Shown piece after piece: positions 9,041 to 17,541 of a stretch of 64,000 bases of DNA. Source of the stretch: Methylophaga sulfidovorans. GTDB lineage: Bacteria; Pseudomonadota; Gammaproteobacteria; Nitrosococcales; Methylophagaceae. A model generated the notes under the pieces. It was given only the letters and a program-made list of their open reading frames with translations. It made no database searches and was not told the DNA's origin. The translations under genes and the position numbers were made by a program. Each line of letters begins with the position of its first letter. Position 1 is the stretch's first letter. The stretch is from NCBI RefSeq assembly GCF_900114205.1, contig NZ_FOSH01000007.1:1-64000 (forward strand), given 5' to 3'.

Positions 9041-9066
9041 AGGTAACCCATCAGGAGGATTGATTT
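9041..9066 (+). promoter_or_regulatory. Candidate operator upstream of tdm, similar to the tmm element
   Basis: GGTAACCCATCAGGAGGATT matches the element before tmm (6236 down to 6209) over about 20 bases with one indel. It sits in the divergent gap between the kinase gene and tdm. Just before it, GGTTTATAACC (about 9026-9036) is a short inverted repeat. The AGGAGG inside it also looks like a ribosome binding site for a seven-codon frame, so its function is ambiguous. Confidence 0.45.
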
Positions 9067-9093
9067 ATGTTTCCTGAAGGTAAATATTGTTAA
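9067..9093 (+). other. Possible eight-codon leader ORF before tdm
   Basis: ATG at 9067 opens MFPEGKYC and stops at 9093. AGGAGG at 9053-9058, with eight-base spacing, is an excellent ribosome binding site. It lies 131 bases before tdm and upstream of a folded segment. It may be a leader peptide or a chance frame created by the operator-like element. Confidence 0.3.
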
Positions 9094-9136
9094 ACCCAGA
9101 GAAATTTATTTTTTTGCCGGACAGAAAGCGAAACTG

Positions 9137-9175
9137 GGTGCACTTTTCTGGTTCAGAAACGCTCAGGTCTGCACC
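9137..9175 (+). promoter_or_regulatory. Nested hairpin in the tdm leader
   Basis: GGTGCA (9137-9142) pairs with TGCACC (9170-9175), enclosing a second stem TTTCTG-GTT-CAGAAA (9145-9159). A weaker stem CCGGC/GCTGG with a T-loop lies at about 9194-9208 close to the tdm ribosome binding site. Together they make a structured 5' leader. No known riboswitch class was recognised. Confidence 0.4.
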
Positions 9176-9224
9176 AGATATGAACAAAATTAGGCCGGCT
9201 TTTTGCTGGAAAACAAGGTGAATC

Positions 9225-11549
9225 ATGCTAGAGATGATCAAAGAAGAATGGGAAGAAGACAGATTTTTGAATCTGCAATCCCCCATAGATAGTCAGCAAT
9301 TTCGTGTTGAGGGCCAGCAGGCGATAAGGCTGCTTTTGCATACAGGTGATGTGCTTGAAATACGCAGTGTGGATAGCGAACAAGCTGCCGAGATAATTGT
9401 GCTGGATATGGAAGGAAAGTCAGCACCACAGTTATTAGACAGCCGAGCGCCGGTGACAGCTGACAATATTCAACAACAGTTGCAGGAAAAAGGCACAGCA
9501 GCCAAGGCCTTAGCTAAGCAGTTTGAGAACTGGCAGATTCAAGCTGAGGATTATCAGACGGTATTACGAGTCGAGGGTGATGAATCGTCATCATTCGTTG
9601 CTTATGCTGATTTAACGGTTGTTATTGTGGCTGCAGGGCCCAGCATGTCAATTGAAGAGCATACACCGCCTACTGAATTACAAGTGATGGTGAAATATGC
9701 TGAACCAGTAGCAGAAGTCTTGCCTGAACCTTTGGCTGAGGTCAAAAAAGAAATACGAATTCCCCGTGCATCAGCCCGCACCTATGAGGTGAAAAAAGGC
9801 GAGTGGATCCAGATCATTGATGTGTCTGGTAAGCAATGTTCTGACTTTATCGTGTTTGATAAACAGGCCTTGGAGCAAGGTAAAGAAGTGGGTCTGGATG
9901 CCACCGCAACACGTACGGTGATGGGATTAAGCAATCCTGTGCCTGGTTTGCACTCACGATTTCTGGGGCCGGATATGATGTCGATGGTCGAAGTCGTGCA
10001 GGACACGGTAGGCCGCCATGATAGTTTCCTGTTCGCCTGCACAGCCAAATACTACGAGGACAGTGGTTATTTTGGTCATATCAGTTGTACTGAAAACTTC
10101 AATAATGTGCTTAAGCCTTATAGCATCGAGCCTCGTGCAGGTTGGCCTGCGATCAATCTATTTTTTAACACCGGCATTGAACCTTGCGGGACAGTATTTA
10201 TGGATGAGCCCTGGTCTCGTCCTGGCGATTATGTGCTGATGCGAGCTGATAAAGATTTGATCTGTGCTTCATCGGCCTGCCCGGATGATATTGATCCGGC
10301 TAATGGTTGGGTCCCGACAGATATTCACGTCCGCATTTATGGTGCTGAACACCATTTTCCACGTTCTATTGCCCACCGAATTACAGCTGAGGAGCACCCT
10401 CGTATGACCAAAACATCCGGTTTTCATAACCGTACATCTGCATTAACCAAGAAATTTATTGAATATGCCGGCTATTGGGTGGCTACTGAATATGAAGGTT
10501 GGGGAGCCAACGCGGAATATCTGGCCTGTCGTGAACGAGTGGCTGTGCTGGATTTAACACCGCTTCGGAAAATCGATATTACCGGTCCTGATGCCGTGGC
10601 CTTTTTACAATATGTATTGACACAAAATGTGCGTCGTATGGCGGTAGGTGAAATCGCTCACTCGGCGATTTGTCTGGAAACCGGTGGCATGATTGATGAT
10701 GGCACTATTTTCCGTATGGCTGATCAGGTCTTCCGCTGGTTCTGTGGCGATAGTTACACGATGGTGTGGATGGCAGAAAAAGCCGAAGAAAAAGGCTTTA
10801 AAGTCAGTATTCGTAATGCCACGGAGCAGATTCATAATCTCGCCGTGCAAGGCCCAAATAGCCGTGAATTACTTAGTCAAATTATCTGGACTTCAGAGAG
10901 TCAGACCAGTGTAGAAAAGCTGAAATGGTTCCACTTTACCATTGGCCGCTTAGGTGGGCCGGATGGTGTGCCCGTTATGGTGTCCAGAACCGGTTATACC
11001 GGTGAACTGGGTTATGAAGTCTGGTGTCATCCGGATGCAGCTGAAACCTTATGGGATGCTGTTTGGCAAGCTGGACAGCCATTTAATATTGCCCCCATGG
11101 GTTTTGATGCACTGGATATGCTGCGTGTTGAAGCGGGTTTGAGTATGGCCGAATATGAGTTTGGTCCTGATGTAACTCCCTTTGAAGCAGGCACCGGATT
11201 TAGTGTGCCATTAAGTACAAAAGAAGAGGATTTTGTCGGCCGTGAAGCACTGGCTCGGGAGAATCCGGAAAGCCGACACAAATTAGTTGGCCTGATTCTT
11301 GATGGTGGAGAATCTGCAGCTCATGGTGATTTGGTGTATCAAGGTCGATTTCCAGTAGGTATTGTGACGAGTGCCATTCTCTCGCCTTTGTTAGGTAAAC
11401 AAATTGCGATGATTCGTGTAGCCCCGGAGTTTGCAAAACAAGACACACGGTTGGAAGTCGGCAAGCTAGATGGTATTCAGAAACGTCTAGGCGGCGTGGT
11501 AGTTAAACTGCCATTTTATGATCCTAAGCGAGCACGATTGCTTTCATAA
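9225..11549 (+). CDS. tdm: Trimethylamine N-oxide demethylase (aldolase)
   Basis: Splits trimethylamine N-oxide into dimethylamine and formaldehyde; the C-terminal domain can pass formaldehyde to tetrahydrofolate. The 774-residue protein has a DUF1989-type N-terminal part (about 1-390) and a GcvT/aminomethyltransferase C-terminal part (about 400-770, with GLSMAEYEFGPDVTP and LGYEVWC). Cys272, Cys288 and Cys352 fall at a constant offset of nine from the three zinc ligands I recall for the Methylocella silvestris enzyme (263, 279, 343). AAGGTG precedes ATG 9225. Followed 37 bases later by a chemoreceptor-like gene. Confidence 0.93.
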   Translation: MLEMIKEEWEEDRFLNLQSPIDSQQFRVEGQQAIRLLLHTGDVLEIRSVDSEQAAEIIVLDMEGKSAPQLLDSRAPVTADNIQQQLQEKGTAAKALAKQFENWQIQAEDYQTVLRVEGDESSSFVAYADLTVVIVAAGPSMSIEEHTPPTELQVMVKYAEPVAEVLPEPLAEVKKEIRIPRASARTYEVKKGEWIQIIDVSGKQCSDFIVFDKQALEQGKEVGLDATATRTVMGLSNPVPGLHSRFLGPDMMSMVEVVQDTVGRHDSFLFACTAKYYEDSGYFGHISCTENFNNVLKPYSIEPRAGWPAINLFFNTGIEPCGTVFMDEPWSRPGDYVLMRADKDLICASSACPDDIDPANGWVPTDIHVRIYGAEHHFPRSIAHRITAEEHPRMTKTSGFHNRTSALTKKFIEYAGYWVATEYEGWGANAEYLACRERVAVLDLTPLRKIDITGPDAVAFLQYVLTQNVRRMAVGEIAHSAICLETGGMIDDGTIFRMADQVFRWFCGDSYTMVWMAEKAEEKGFKVSIRNATEQIHNLAVQGPNSRELLSQIIWTSESQTSVEKLKWFHFTIGRLGGPDGVPVMVSRTGYTGELGYEVWCHPDAAETLWDAVWQAGQPFNIAPMGFDALDMLRVEAGLSMAEYEFGPDVTPFEAGTGFSVPLSTKEEDFVGREALARENPESRHKLVGLILDGGESAAHGDLVYQGRFPVGIVTSAILSPLLGKQIAMIRVAPEFAKQDTRLEVGKLDGIQKRLGGVVVKLPFYDPKRARLLS

Positions 11550-11586
11550 ATCCAGCCTTCATAACCCTTAAAAGAGGAAACGTTGT

Positions 11587-12588
11587 ATGGGGTGGAAGCT
11601 GTTTAATACTGGGCGATTACAGTCTGTTTCTGATTCAATTTTGTCGGTTGTTGATAAGTCAATTGAATCGCCATTTAACCGTGTTCCGCTATGGATGCAA
11701 GGTTATCTGCAAGCCCCGATAAAGCGTATTGGTGATTATCTGTCATCTCTGCAAAAAGAGCATCAGGCTGAAGTAGAACGGCTGAACCATGCCCATCAAC
11801 AACAGCTGATACAACAGCGGGAAGAGTTTGAGCATGAGCTGAACGAACTTCGCCGGCAATCGGATTCGTTGAATCAAACTCTGTCTTCTGTATATTCAGA
11901 AATGGATCATTTGCAGAGTGAAAACCGGCGTTTGTCGAGCGAGCTGGATGACAACAATCTGGCTAAGTCAGCGTTGACCGAGGGGGTTTGGATGTTAACC
12001 CTGGTGAATGGTGATCCTGACGATGAAAAGAGTGTCATTATCTGGTCAGAGCAGTTCCGCCAGTTATTAGGGCATAAAAATGAGGAAGACTTTCCAAACG
12101 GCTGGGATAGCTGGTTAAAAGCTATTCATCCGGACGATCTTGATGTCACCTTGGAGGCATTCACCAAGCATATTAACGATAAAACAGGCATCACCCCTTA
12201 TGTTGCTGAATATCGTTTAAAGATGGCTTCCGGTGATTATGTCTGGTTTCGCGAACGTGCCGCAACTATCAGAAATGAAGAGGGTATTGCCATCAAATCG
12301 GCAGGTGCGATTCGCAATATCAGCCATGAGCATAGTGCACGGGAGCTACATAATTTAGAGATGCAACGTGCTGAAACACGTATGACAGAAATCCTTACTG
12401 TGGCAGATGTGATCACGGAAATTACCCAGCAAACCAATCTACTAGCACTGAATGCCGCTATTGAGGCAGCTCGTGCTGGTGAGGCTGGACGCGGCTTTGC
12501 CGTGGTAGCAGATGAAGTGCGAAAATTGGTGTATCGTACGGAAGAAGCAAACGACAAAATACGGACAATGGCTCAGGCAGAGCACTAA
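11587..12588 (+). CDS. Short soluble chemoreceptor-like protein (coiled coil-PAS-MCP tip)
   Basis: The 333-residue protein has no membrane segment. Residues ~55-130 form a heptad-rich coiled coil, ~135-245 a PAS domain ([18 protein letters not shown]), and ~270-333 only the hairpin tip of an MCP signalling domain ([33 protein letters not shown]). The tip is what CheA and CheW bind; the usual long four-helix stalk and methylation helices are missing. It starts 37 bases after tdm, so it may couple methylated-amine metabolism to taxis. A truncation cannot be excluded, but the stop is followed by normal intergenic DNA. Confidence 0.82.
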   Translation: MGWKLFNTGRLQSVSDSILSVVDKSIESPFNRVPLWMQGYLQAPIKRIGDYLSSLQKEHQAEVERLNHAHQQQLIQQREEFEHELNELRRQSDSLNQTLSSVYSEMDHLQSENRRLSSELDDNNLAKSALTEGVWMLTLVNGDPDDEKSVIIWSEQFRQLLGHKNEEDFPNGWDSWLKAIHPDDLDVTLEAFTKHINDKTGITPYVAEYRLKMASGDYVWFRERAATIRNEEGIAIKSAGAIRNISHEHSARELHNLEMQRAETRMTEILTVADVITEITQQTNLLALNAAIEAARAGEAGRGFAVVADEVRKLVYRTEEANDKIRTMAQAEH

Positions 12589-12698
12589 GCAGTAAAGTGT
12601 TTTACATAACTTTACATGATTTTATTGAACCATATAGGTGATTATCATGCCCTACGCTATGAGTTTCACATATTTACACTCAATAAAAAGGAGAAAAA

Positions 12699-13115
12699 AT
12701 GAGTACATTGAAAAAATCATTAGCCGTATTAACTCTTGCCACAGTCTTTTCTAGCGGTTTAGCCTTTGCTAAAGATGTCACTGTTCAGGCAGAAGGCACT
12801 AAGTTTGATCCACTGATTGTGAATGTGGAGCCAGGTGATACGGTCTATTGGACTAATATGGATATTCACAATGTTGACTTTAAATTTCAACCAGATGGGG
12901 CAAAAGACTTTAAGTCTGAAATAGGTCAGAACACGTCTCGTGAATTCACAAAAGAAGGTATCTATCTTTACCAATGTGATCCTCATATCGGTTTAGGTAT
13001 GGGCGGTGCCGTTATCGTTGGTAAACCCAGTAATCTGGATACGCTTAAAGCAACTAAAATACATGGTGGCCTTGGCATGATTGCTCATAAAGTGCTTAAA
13101 GCTGAATCTAAGTAA
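12699..13115 (+). CDS. Pseudoazurin-type blue copper protein
   Basis: A periplasmic electron carrier of 138 residues. A signal peptide ends at AFA (residue 24). The type 1 copper ligands are visible: His57 in DIHNVDF, Cys93 and His96 in YQCDPH, and Met101 in GLGMGG. The tail NLDTLKATK and the two C-terminal helices are typical of pseudoazurin rather than amicyanin. In methylotrophs such proteins carry electrons from amine or methanol oxidation or to cytochromes; the partner here is unknown. Good AAGGAG site before the ATG; own terminator downstream. Confidence 0.9.
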   Translation: MSTLKKSLAVLTLATVFSSGLAFAKDVTVQAEGTKFDPLIVNVEPGDTVYWTNMDIHNVDFKFQPDGAKDFKSEIGQNTSREFTKEGIYLYQCDPHIGLGMGGAVIVGKPSNLDTLKATKIHGGLGMIAHKVLKAESK

Positions 13116-13145
13116 ATAACCACACCTTCTAAAAGTCTCTCTTCT

Positions 13146-13171
13146 AAAGGCGCTCAATTGAGCGCCTTTTT
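13146..13171 (+). terminator. Intrinsic terminator after the pseudoazurin gene
   Basis: AAAGGCGCTC and GAGCGCCTTT form a perfect stem around AATT, followed by T residues. It lies 31 bases after the stop. Confidence 0.9.
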
Positions 13172-13266
13172 GTATGTTCAGCAGAAAACCACACGACTCA
13201 GTAAACTAATTCGCCTTTTAACTGACTTACACAGATGAATACTCAACAGTGGATTAGGATGTCTTG

Positions 13267-14043
13267 ATGAAAAAAATGCTTATTGGTTTGTTGCTGGCAA
13301 TCGTGGTGATCGCTGGTGGCGCTTACTTTTTTACTCAACATAGCACGGTGGACAAACAGGGTGATGTGTTGTCATTTATCAAAAAACAGGGCGTGACGAT
13401 TATTGATAGTTTTGAGACGCCTTCAAAGTTAACGGGTTATGTTGGTACCTATAAAGACGAACCAATGAGTATTTATGTCACCCCTGATAAACGCTATGCC
13501 GTAGTGGGTGACTTAATTGATGCTGATGGCAAAAATCTCGGGGCTGATGCTATCAATCAACTGGTCACCAAACCAAAAAATGAAAAACTCTGGCAACAGT
13601 TAGAAGAGGCTGACTGGGTGCAGGATGGTGATAAAAATGCGCCGCGCATTATTTATACTTTTACCGATCCTTATTGTCCTTATTGTCATAAATTCCGGGA
13701 GATGGCCGAACCTTATATTGCCGAAGGCAAGGTGCAGTTTCGTCATATTATCGTTGGTATTCTTCAGCAAAAAAGTCTGGCTGCTGCTGCCACTATTATG
13801 GGATCAGACTCACCAGAAGAGGCGTTTCAGCAACATCGTCAGTTGAGTGAAAAAGGTGGTATTGCTATAGACAATGCCAAAGCATCTAAAGGTAACGATA
13901 TTGTTTTGGCCAATAATCACTTGATGGAAGACTTACATATGCACGCTACACCAACCAATGTGTATAGAGATAATGACGGTGAGATTCAGGTAGTGGAAGG
14001 GATGCCAGTTCAGCAGGAGATTAAACGGATTTTTGGAGAATAA
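13267..14043 (+). CDS. DsbC/DsbG-like thiol-disulfide isomerase
   Basis: A 258-residue periplasmic protein with an N-terminal signal/anchor (MLIGLLLAIVVIAGG). The thioredoxin-fold active site is CPYC at about residues 136-139 (TDPYCPYCHKF), and ATPTNV supplies the cis-proline loop. Residues ~30-110 match the DsbC/DsbG dimerisation part. It would isomerise disulfides or reduce sulfenic acids in the periplasm. Start is ATG 13267, with AGGA upstream; the TTG at 13264 is less likely. Converges with the AraC gene. Confidence 0.88.
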   Translation: MKKMLIGLLLAIVVIAGGAYFFTQHSTVDKQGDVLSFIKKQGVTIIDSFETPSKLTGYVGTYKDEPMSIYVTPDKRYAVVGDLIDADGKNLGADAINQLVTKPKNEKLWQQLEEADWVQDGDKNAPRIIYTFTDPYCPYCHKFREMAEPYIAEGKVQFRHIIVGILQQKSLAAAATIMGSDSPEEAFQQHRQLSEKGGIAIDNAKASKGNDIVLANNHLMEDLHMHATPTNVYRDNDGEIQVVEGMPVQQEIKRIFGE

Positions 14044-14067
14044 GAAATGCCATCCTTGGCTGGCAAA

Positions 14068-15036
14068 TTAATTGTGTCGACGTGAAATGGTGATAGAAGG
14101 ATTTTCACCAAACAGTTCGGTGTAGTCATGAGTAAATTGTCCGGCATGGGTAAATCCCCAGTGCTGGGCAACCATGGCGATGGTTTCGTCTTCCTGCAAG
14201 CCTCGAAGCAAGCGGCGTCTGACAGCATTTAAGCGTGCCATTCGAATAAATTTCACCGGACTGATATCCAGCACATCTTCAAAACTGTATTGCAGTGTTC
14301 GTCGGCTTACATGAGCCAGATCACAGAGCTCGGTAATAGTGACGTGTTTGCTTGGATTGGCATCAAGGTAAGCCGTGACTTTTGCAACAACGGCACGTCG
14401 TTTACTAAAACTGGGCTTTTCTGTTATCGGCCCATCTTGTTTTAAGACTTCAAGCATTGCCATCATCAGATTTTCCTCATGTATCTGCCTGGCGATATCA
14501 CTTTGTACGGGTGATATCACCTCGTTTAATACTTGCCGAAGCTGATTGAGCTTATGTGATTCCCAGACTCTCAGCGGGGAATCGAATACGTGGGTATCCA
14601 GAAGGATGTCCTGTTTTTCAGCAATCTGTTGCAGACTATCCTGATTCACCACAACACCAAAAATATCAAAGTCTTCCGGTGTAATAAGTTCAAACTGGGT
14701 ATTGCCAGGACGGATCATCAACTGATTTTTTTCCACCTGATGCCCATTTATCCGGCATGACTTCTCATCTGCAGCAAACCCCATCCAGATGGCATTTGGC
14801 CAGACATTACACTGCTGACGAACAGCACGACTGGTGTGTTCACGGAAAGCGTGAACATGCTCAAACATGACTTCTTCAATACGTCCATAAAATTGCCCCA
14901 GACTGATTTGGTCAAATTGTTGCTGCCAGGCTTTTAAGTTATGTGCTTGTTCATCCACATCTTCGGCTTCCAGAACGCACCAACGCGCAGCGGTTTTGCT
15001 CTGTTTTGGTGCAAATTTTATATTTTCTTCTTTCAT
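14068..15036 (-). CDS. AraC-family regulator beside eutBC (EutR-like)
   Basis: A 322-residue regulator with a ~200-residue sensing part and a C-terminal double helix-turn-helix (ITELCDLAHVSRRTLQYSF; HWGFTHAGQFTHDYTELFGE). The domain order and length match EutR-type activators, which respond to ethanolamine together with adenosylcobalamin. It is divergent from eutB with a 179-base gap, the normal place for its target promoter. Ligand assignment is inference from context. Confidence 0.87.
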   Translation of the reverse strand: MKEENIKFAPKQSKTAARWCVLEAEDVDEQAHNLKAWQQQFDQISLGQFYGRIEEVMFEHVHAFREHTSRAVRQQCNVWPNAIWMGFAADEKSCRINGHQVEKNQLMIRPGNTQFELITPEDFDIFGVVVNQDSLQQIAEKQDILLDTHVFDSPLRVWESHKLNQLRQVLNEVISPVQSDIARQIHEENLMMAMLEVLKQDGPITEKPSFSKRRAVVAKVTAYLDANPSKHVTITELCDLAHVSRRTLQYSFEDVLDISPVKFIRMARLNAVRRRLLRGLQEDETIAMVAQHWGFTHAGQFTHDYTELFGENPSITISRRHN

Positions 15037-15215
15037 TTGCTCCCCTTATTTATTTTTCAATATTCAATTTATGTCAATAAGTTGCTGAATAACAACCCAA
15101 AAAACTTTTGCCAATTTTCGATAGTCACCCGGTATAAATCTCGCAAGTTCACATTAGGAAACTTTGTTTACTTAAAGGCAAAATTTATTCCAAGTAATCG
15201 GAAATAAAGAAGTTT

Positions 15216-16628
15216 ATGACACAGACATATCGTTACCAATTAGGCACCAAGACCTATCAGTTCGCTGATTTAGCTGATCTGATGGCAAAAGCCACGCCTG
15301 CGCGTTCGGGCGATCGCTTGGCGGGTGTCATTGCTGACAGTGCCGAGCAACGTGCTGTGGCGCAATTGCTGTTGTCTGAAGTGTCGCTTAAAACGTTTCT
15401 GAATGAAGTCCTTGTGCCTTATGAAGAAGATGAAGTTACACGACTGATTATTGATGAGCATGATGTGAATGCGTTTGAGCCCATTTCACATATGACGGTG
15501 GGTGATTTCCGTAACTGGTTATTATCAGATAAAGCCAGCAGTGAAATGCTGAGTCAGGTTAGGGCTGGGGTGACCCCAGAAATGGCCGCTGCTGTTTCTA
15601 AAATCATGCGTAACCAGGATTTGATTCTGGTGGCACAGAAGTGCCGGGTCGTGAGTGCATTCAGAAACACGATTGGTTTACCTAAACGCTTATCAACACG
15701 CTTGCAGCCCAATCATCCAACTGATGATGTGAATGGTATTGCAGCCAGTATTCTTGATGGTCTGTTGTATGGCTCCGGTGATGCTGTTATCGGTATTAAT
15801 CCGGCAACAGATAATGTGGCTCAGGCAACTCGCCTGATGCAATTAATGGATGAGGTAATTTCTTTATATGAAATTCCTACTCAGTCCTGCGTATTAACCC
15901 ATGTCACCAATACCATTGAATGTATTGAAAACGGTGCGCCAGTAGATTTGGTGTTCCAGTCTATTGGTGGTACTGAAAAAACTAACAGCAGTTTTGGTTT
16001 TGATTTAGCGACCTTGGCGGAAGCACAACAAGCCGCTTTATCACTTAATCGTGGCACGGTCGGCCAGAACGTCATGTATTTCGAAACTGGGCAGGGCAGT
16101 GCTTTATCGGCCAATGCTCATCACGGTCTGGACCAACAAACCTGTGAAGCCAGAGCCTATGCCGTTGCCAGAAAATTTAATCCTTTACTGGTCAATACCG
16201 TGGTCGGTTTTATCGGTCCGGAATACCTGTTTGATGGTAAAGAAATTACTCGTGCAGGCCTTGAAGATCATTTCTGTGCCAAGTTATTAGGTCTGCCGAT
16301 GGGCTGTGATGTCTGTTACACCAATCATGCCGAAGCCGATCAAAATGATATGGATAATCTGCTGACCTTATTAGCGACAGCAGGTTGTTCTTTTGTGATG
16401 GGTATTCCGGGATCGGATGACATCATGCTCAATTATCAGACCACCTCATTCCACGATGCTTTATATGCTCGCCGAGTCTTAGGATTGGGTGCTGCCCCCG
16501 AGTTTGAGCAATGGCTGGAAAAAATGCAGATCATGACTGATGCCAGTCATGCCAAGTTATCAAATCAGTTACCGCCAGCCTTTGCCGGTACCTTGAGAGG
16601 CTTAGCCACAGGAACACATGATGGTTAA
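15216..16628 (+). CDS. eutB: Ethanolamine ammonia-lyase large subunit
   Basis: With EutC and adenosylcobalamin, converts ethanolamine to acetaldehyde and ammonia. The 470-residue protein (slightly longer than the usual ~455) carries the TIM-barrel active-site features FQSIGGTEKTN and FETGQGSALSANAHHG plus DVCYTNHAEADQND, all well conserved. ATG at 15216. Its 3' end overlaps eutC by eleven bases. No eutA reactivase, aldehyde dehydrogenase or microcompartment shell gene is nearby. Confidence 0.96.
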   Translation: MTQTYRYQLGTKTYQFADLADLMAKATPARSGDRLAGVIADSAEQRAVAQLLLSEVSLKTFLNEVLVPYEEDEVTRLIIDEHDVNAFEPISHMTVGDFRNWLLSDKASSEMLSQVRAGVTPEMAAAVSKIMRNQDLILVAQKCRVVSAFRNTIGLPKRLSTRLQPNHPTDDVNGIAASILDGLLYGSGDAVIGINPATDNVAQATRLMQLMDEVISLYEIPTQSCVLTHVTNTIECIENGAPVDLVFQSIGGTEKTNSSFGFDLATLAEAQQAALSLNRGTVGQNVMYFETGQGSALSANAHHGLDQQTCEARAYAVARKFNPLLVNTVVGFIGPEYLFDGKEITRAGLEDHFCAKLLGLPMGCDVCYTNHAEADQNDMDNLLTLLATAGCSFVMGIPGSDDIMLNYQTTSFHDALYARRVLGLGAAPEFEQWLEKMQIMTDASHAKLSNQLPPAFAGTLRGLATGTHDG

Positions 16629-17487
16629 GGACGATCGACTCACTCATCTCAGGAAAAAAACTGATGAGGCTATCGTCACGGATAACCCATGGCGTCGTCT
16701 GCGTGAATTTACCGCAGCCCGCATTGGCCTGGGCCGAGCTGGTGTCAGTACGCCAACCCGGGAATCACTTGAATTTCAGTTAGCTCATGCTCAAGCACGT
16801 GATGCCGTGCATACCGAGCTGGACTTTGCCGGCTTACAACACGACCTAATCGCGTTAGCTGAAAAATACCCGACATTAAACAGTGAAAAGCCACTGATGT
16901 TGCACAGTCAGGCAACGGATCGAATGACCTATTTACAACGCCCGGACTGGGGTAGACAGCTAGATGAAACCAGTCTTGCGGCACTTGAACCCCACAAAGC
17001 AATAGAGCCCTATGATTTAGCCATTGTGATTGCCGATGGTTTATCTGCCACCGCTATTAAAGAAAACGCTGTGGTGTTTATTGAAACCTTAGTGCAAGCG
17101 ATGCAAGGCAGTGAACATTCTTATTCTCTGGCCCCCATCGTTCTGGTCGAGCAAGGCCGTGTTGCTGTAGGTGATGATGTTTGTGAAGCCTTAAATGCCA
17201 AAGCTGTTTTAGTGCTGATTGGCGAACGTCCGGGCTTAAGTTCACCGGACAGCTTGGGCTTATATCTCACATGGGCTGCGAAACGCGGCCTGACCGATGA
17301 CAAACGTAACTGTATTTCTAATGTAAGAAAGGCCGGACTTTCTTATTTTGCTGCGTCTCAGAAAAGCCTTTATCTGCTGACTGAAGCCCGCAGACTCCAG
17401 TGTTCTGGCGTTGCTATCAAGGATCGCTCTACCGATAAGATTATTGATAGCAACGCCGTTCAAACCAGCTTTTTGCTGGATAAGTAG
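16618..17487 (+). CDS. eutC: Ethanolamine ammonia-lyase small subunit
   Basis: The light chain that completes the B12-binding site of ethanolamine ammonia-lyase. 289 residues, family length. Visible landmarks are TAARIGLGRAGVSTPT near the N-terminus, IVIADGLSATA mid-protein, LIGERPGLSSPDSLG, and NCISNVRKAGLSY toward the end. ATG at 16618 lies inside the last codons of eutB, indicating translational coupling. Followed after 54 bases by the ammonium transporter. Confidence 0.96.
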   Translation: MMVKDDRLTHLRKKTDEAIVTDNPWRRLREFTAARIGLGRAGVSTPTRESLEFQLAHAQARDAVHTELDFAGLQHDLIALAEKYPTLNSEKPLMLHSQATDRMTYLQRPDWGRQLDETSLAALEPHKAIEPYDLAIVIADGLSATAIKENAVVFIETLVQAMQGSEHSYSLAPIVLVEQGRVAVGDDVCEALNAKAVLVLIGERPGLSSPDSLGLYLTWAAKRGLTDDKRNCISNVRKAGLSYFAASQKSLYLLTEARRLQCSGVAIKDRSTDKIIDSNAVQTSFLLDK

Positions 17488-17541
17488 CGCCAACCAATAA
17501 GGCGAATGTGTATTAATGTTAACTAATAAGAGGATAGAAAG

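Noticed and set aside
14941-15207. Open frame over the AraC-eutB gap
   Set aside because: Overlaps the AraC gene start on the opposite strand and has no ribosome site or family match.
15037-15215. Cobalamin riboswitch before eutB
   Set aside because: No B12-box-like sequence was seen in the gap.
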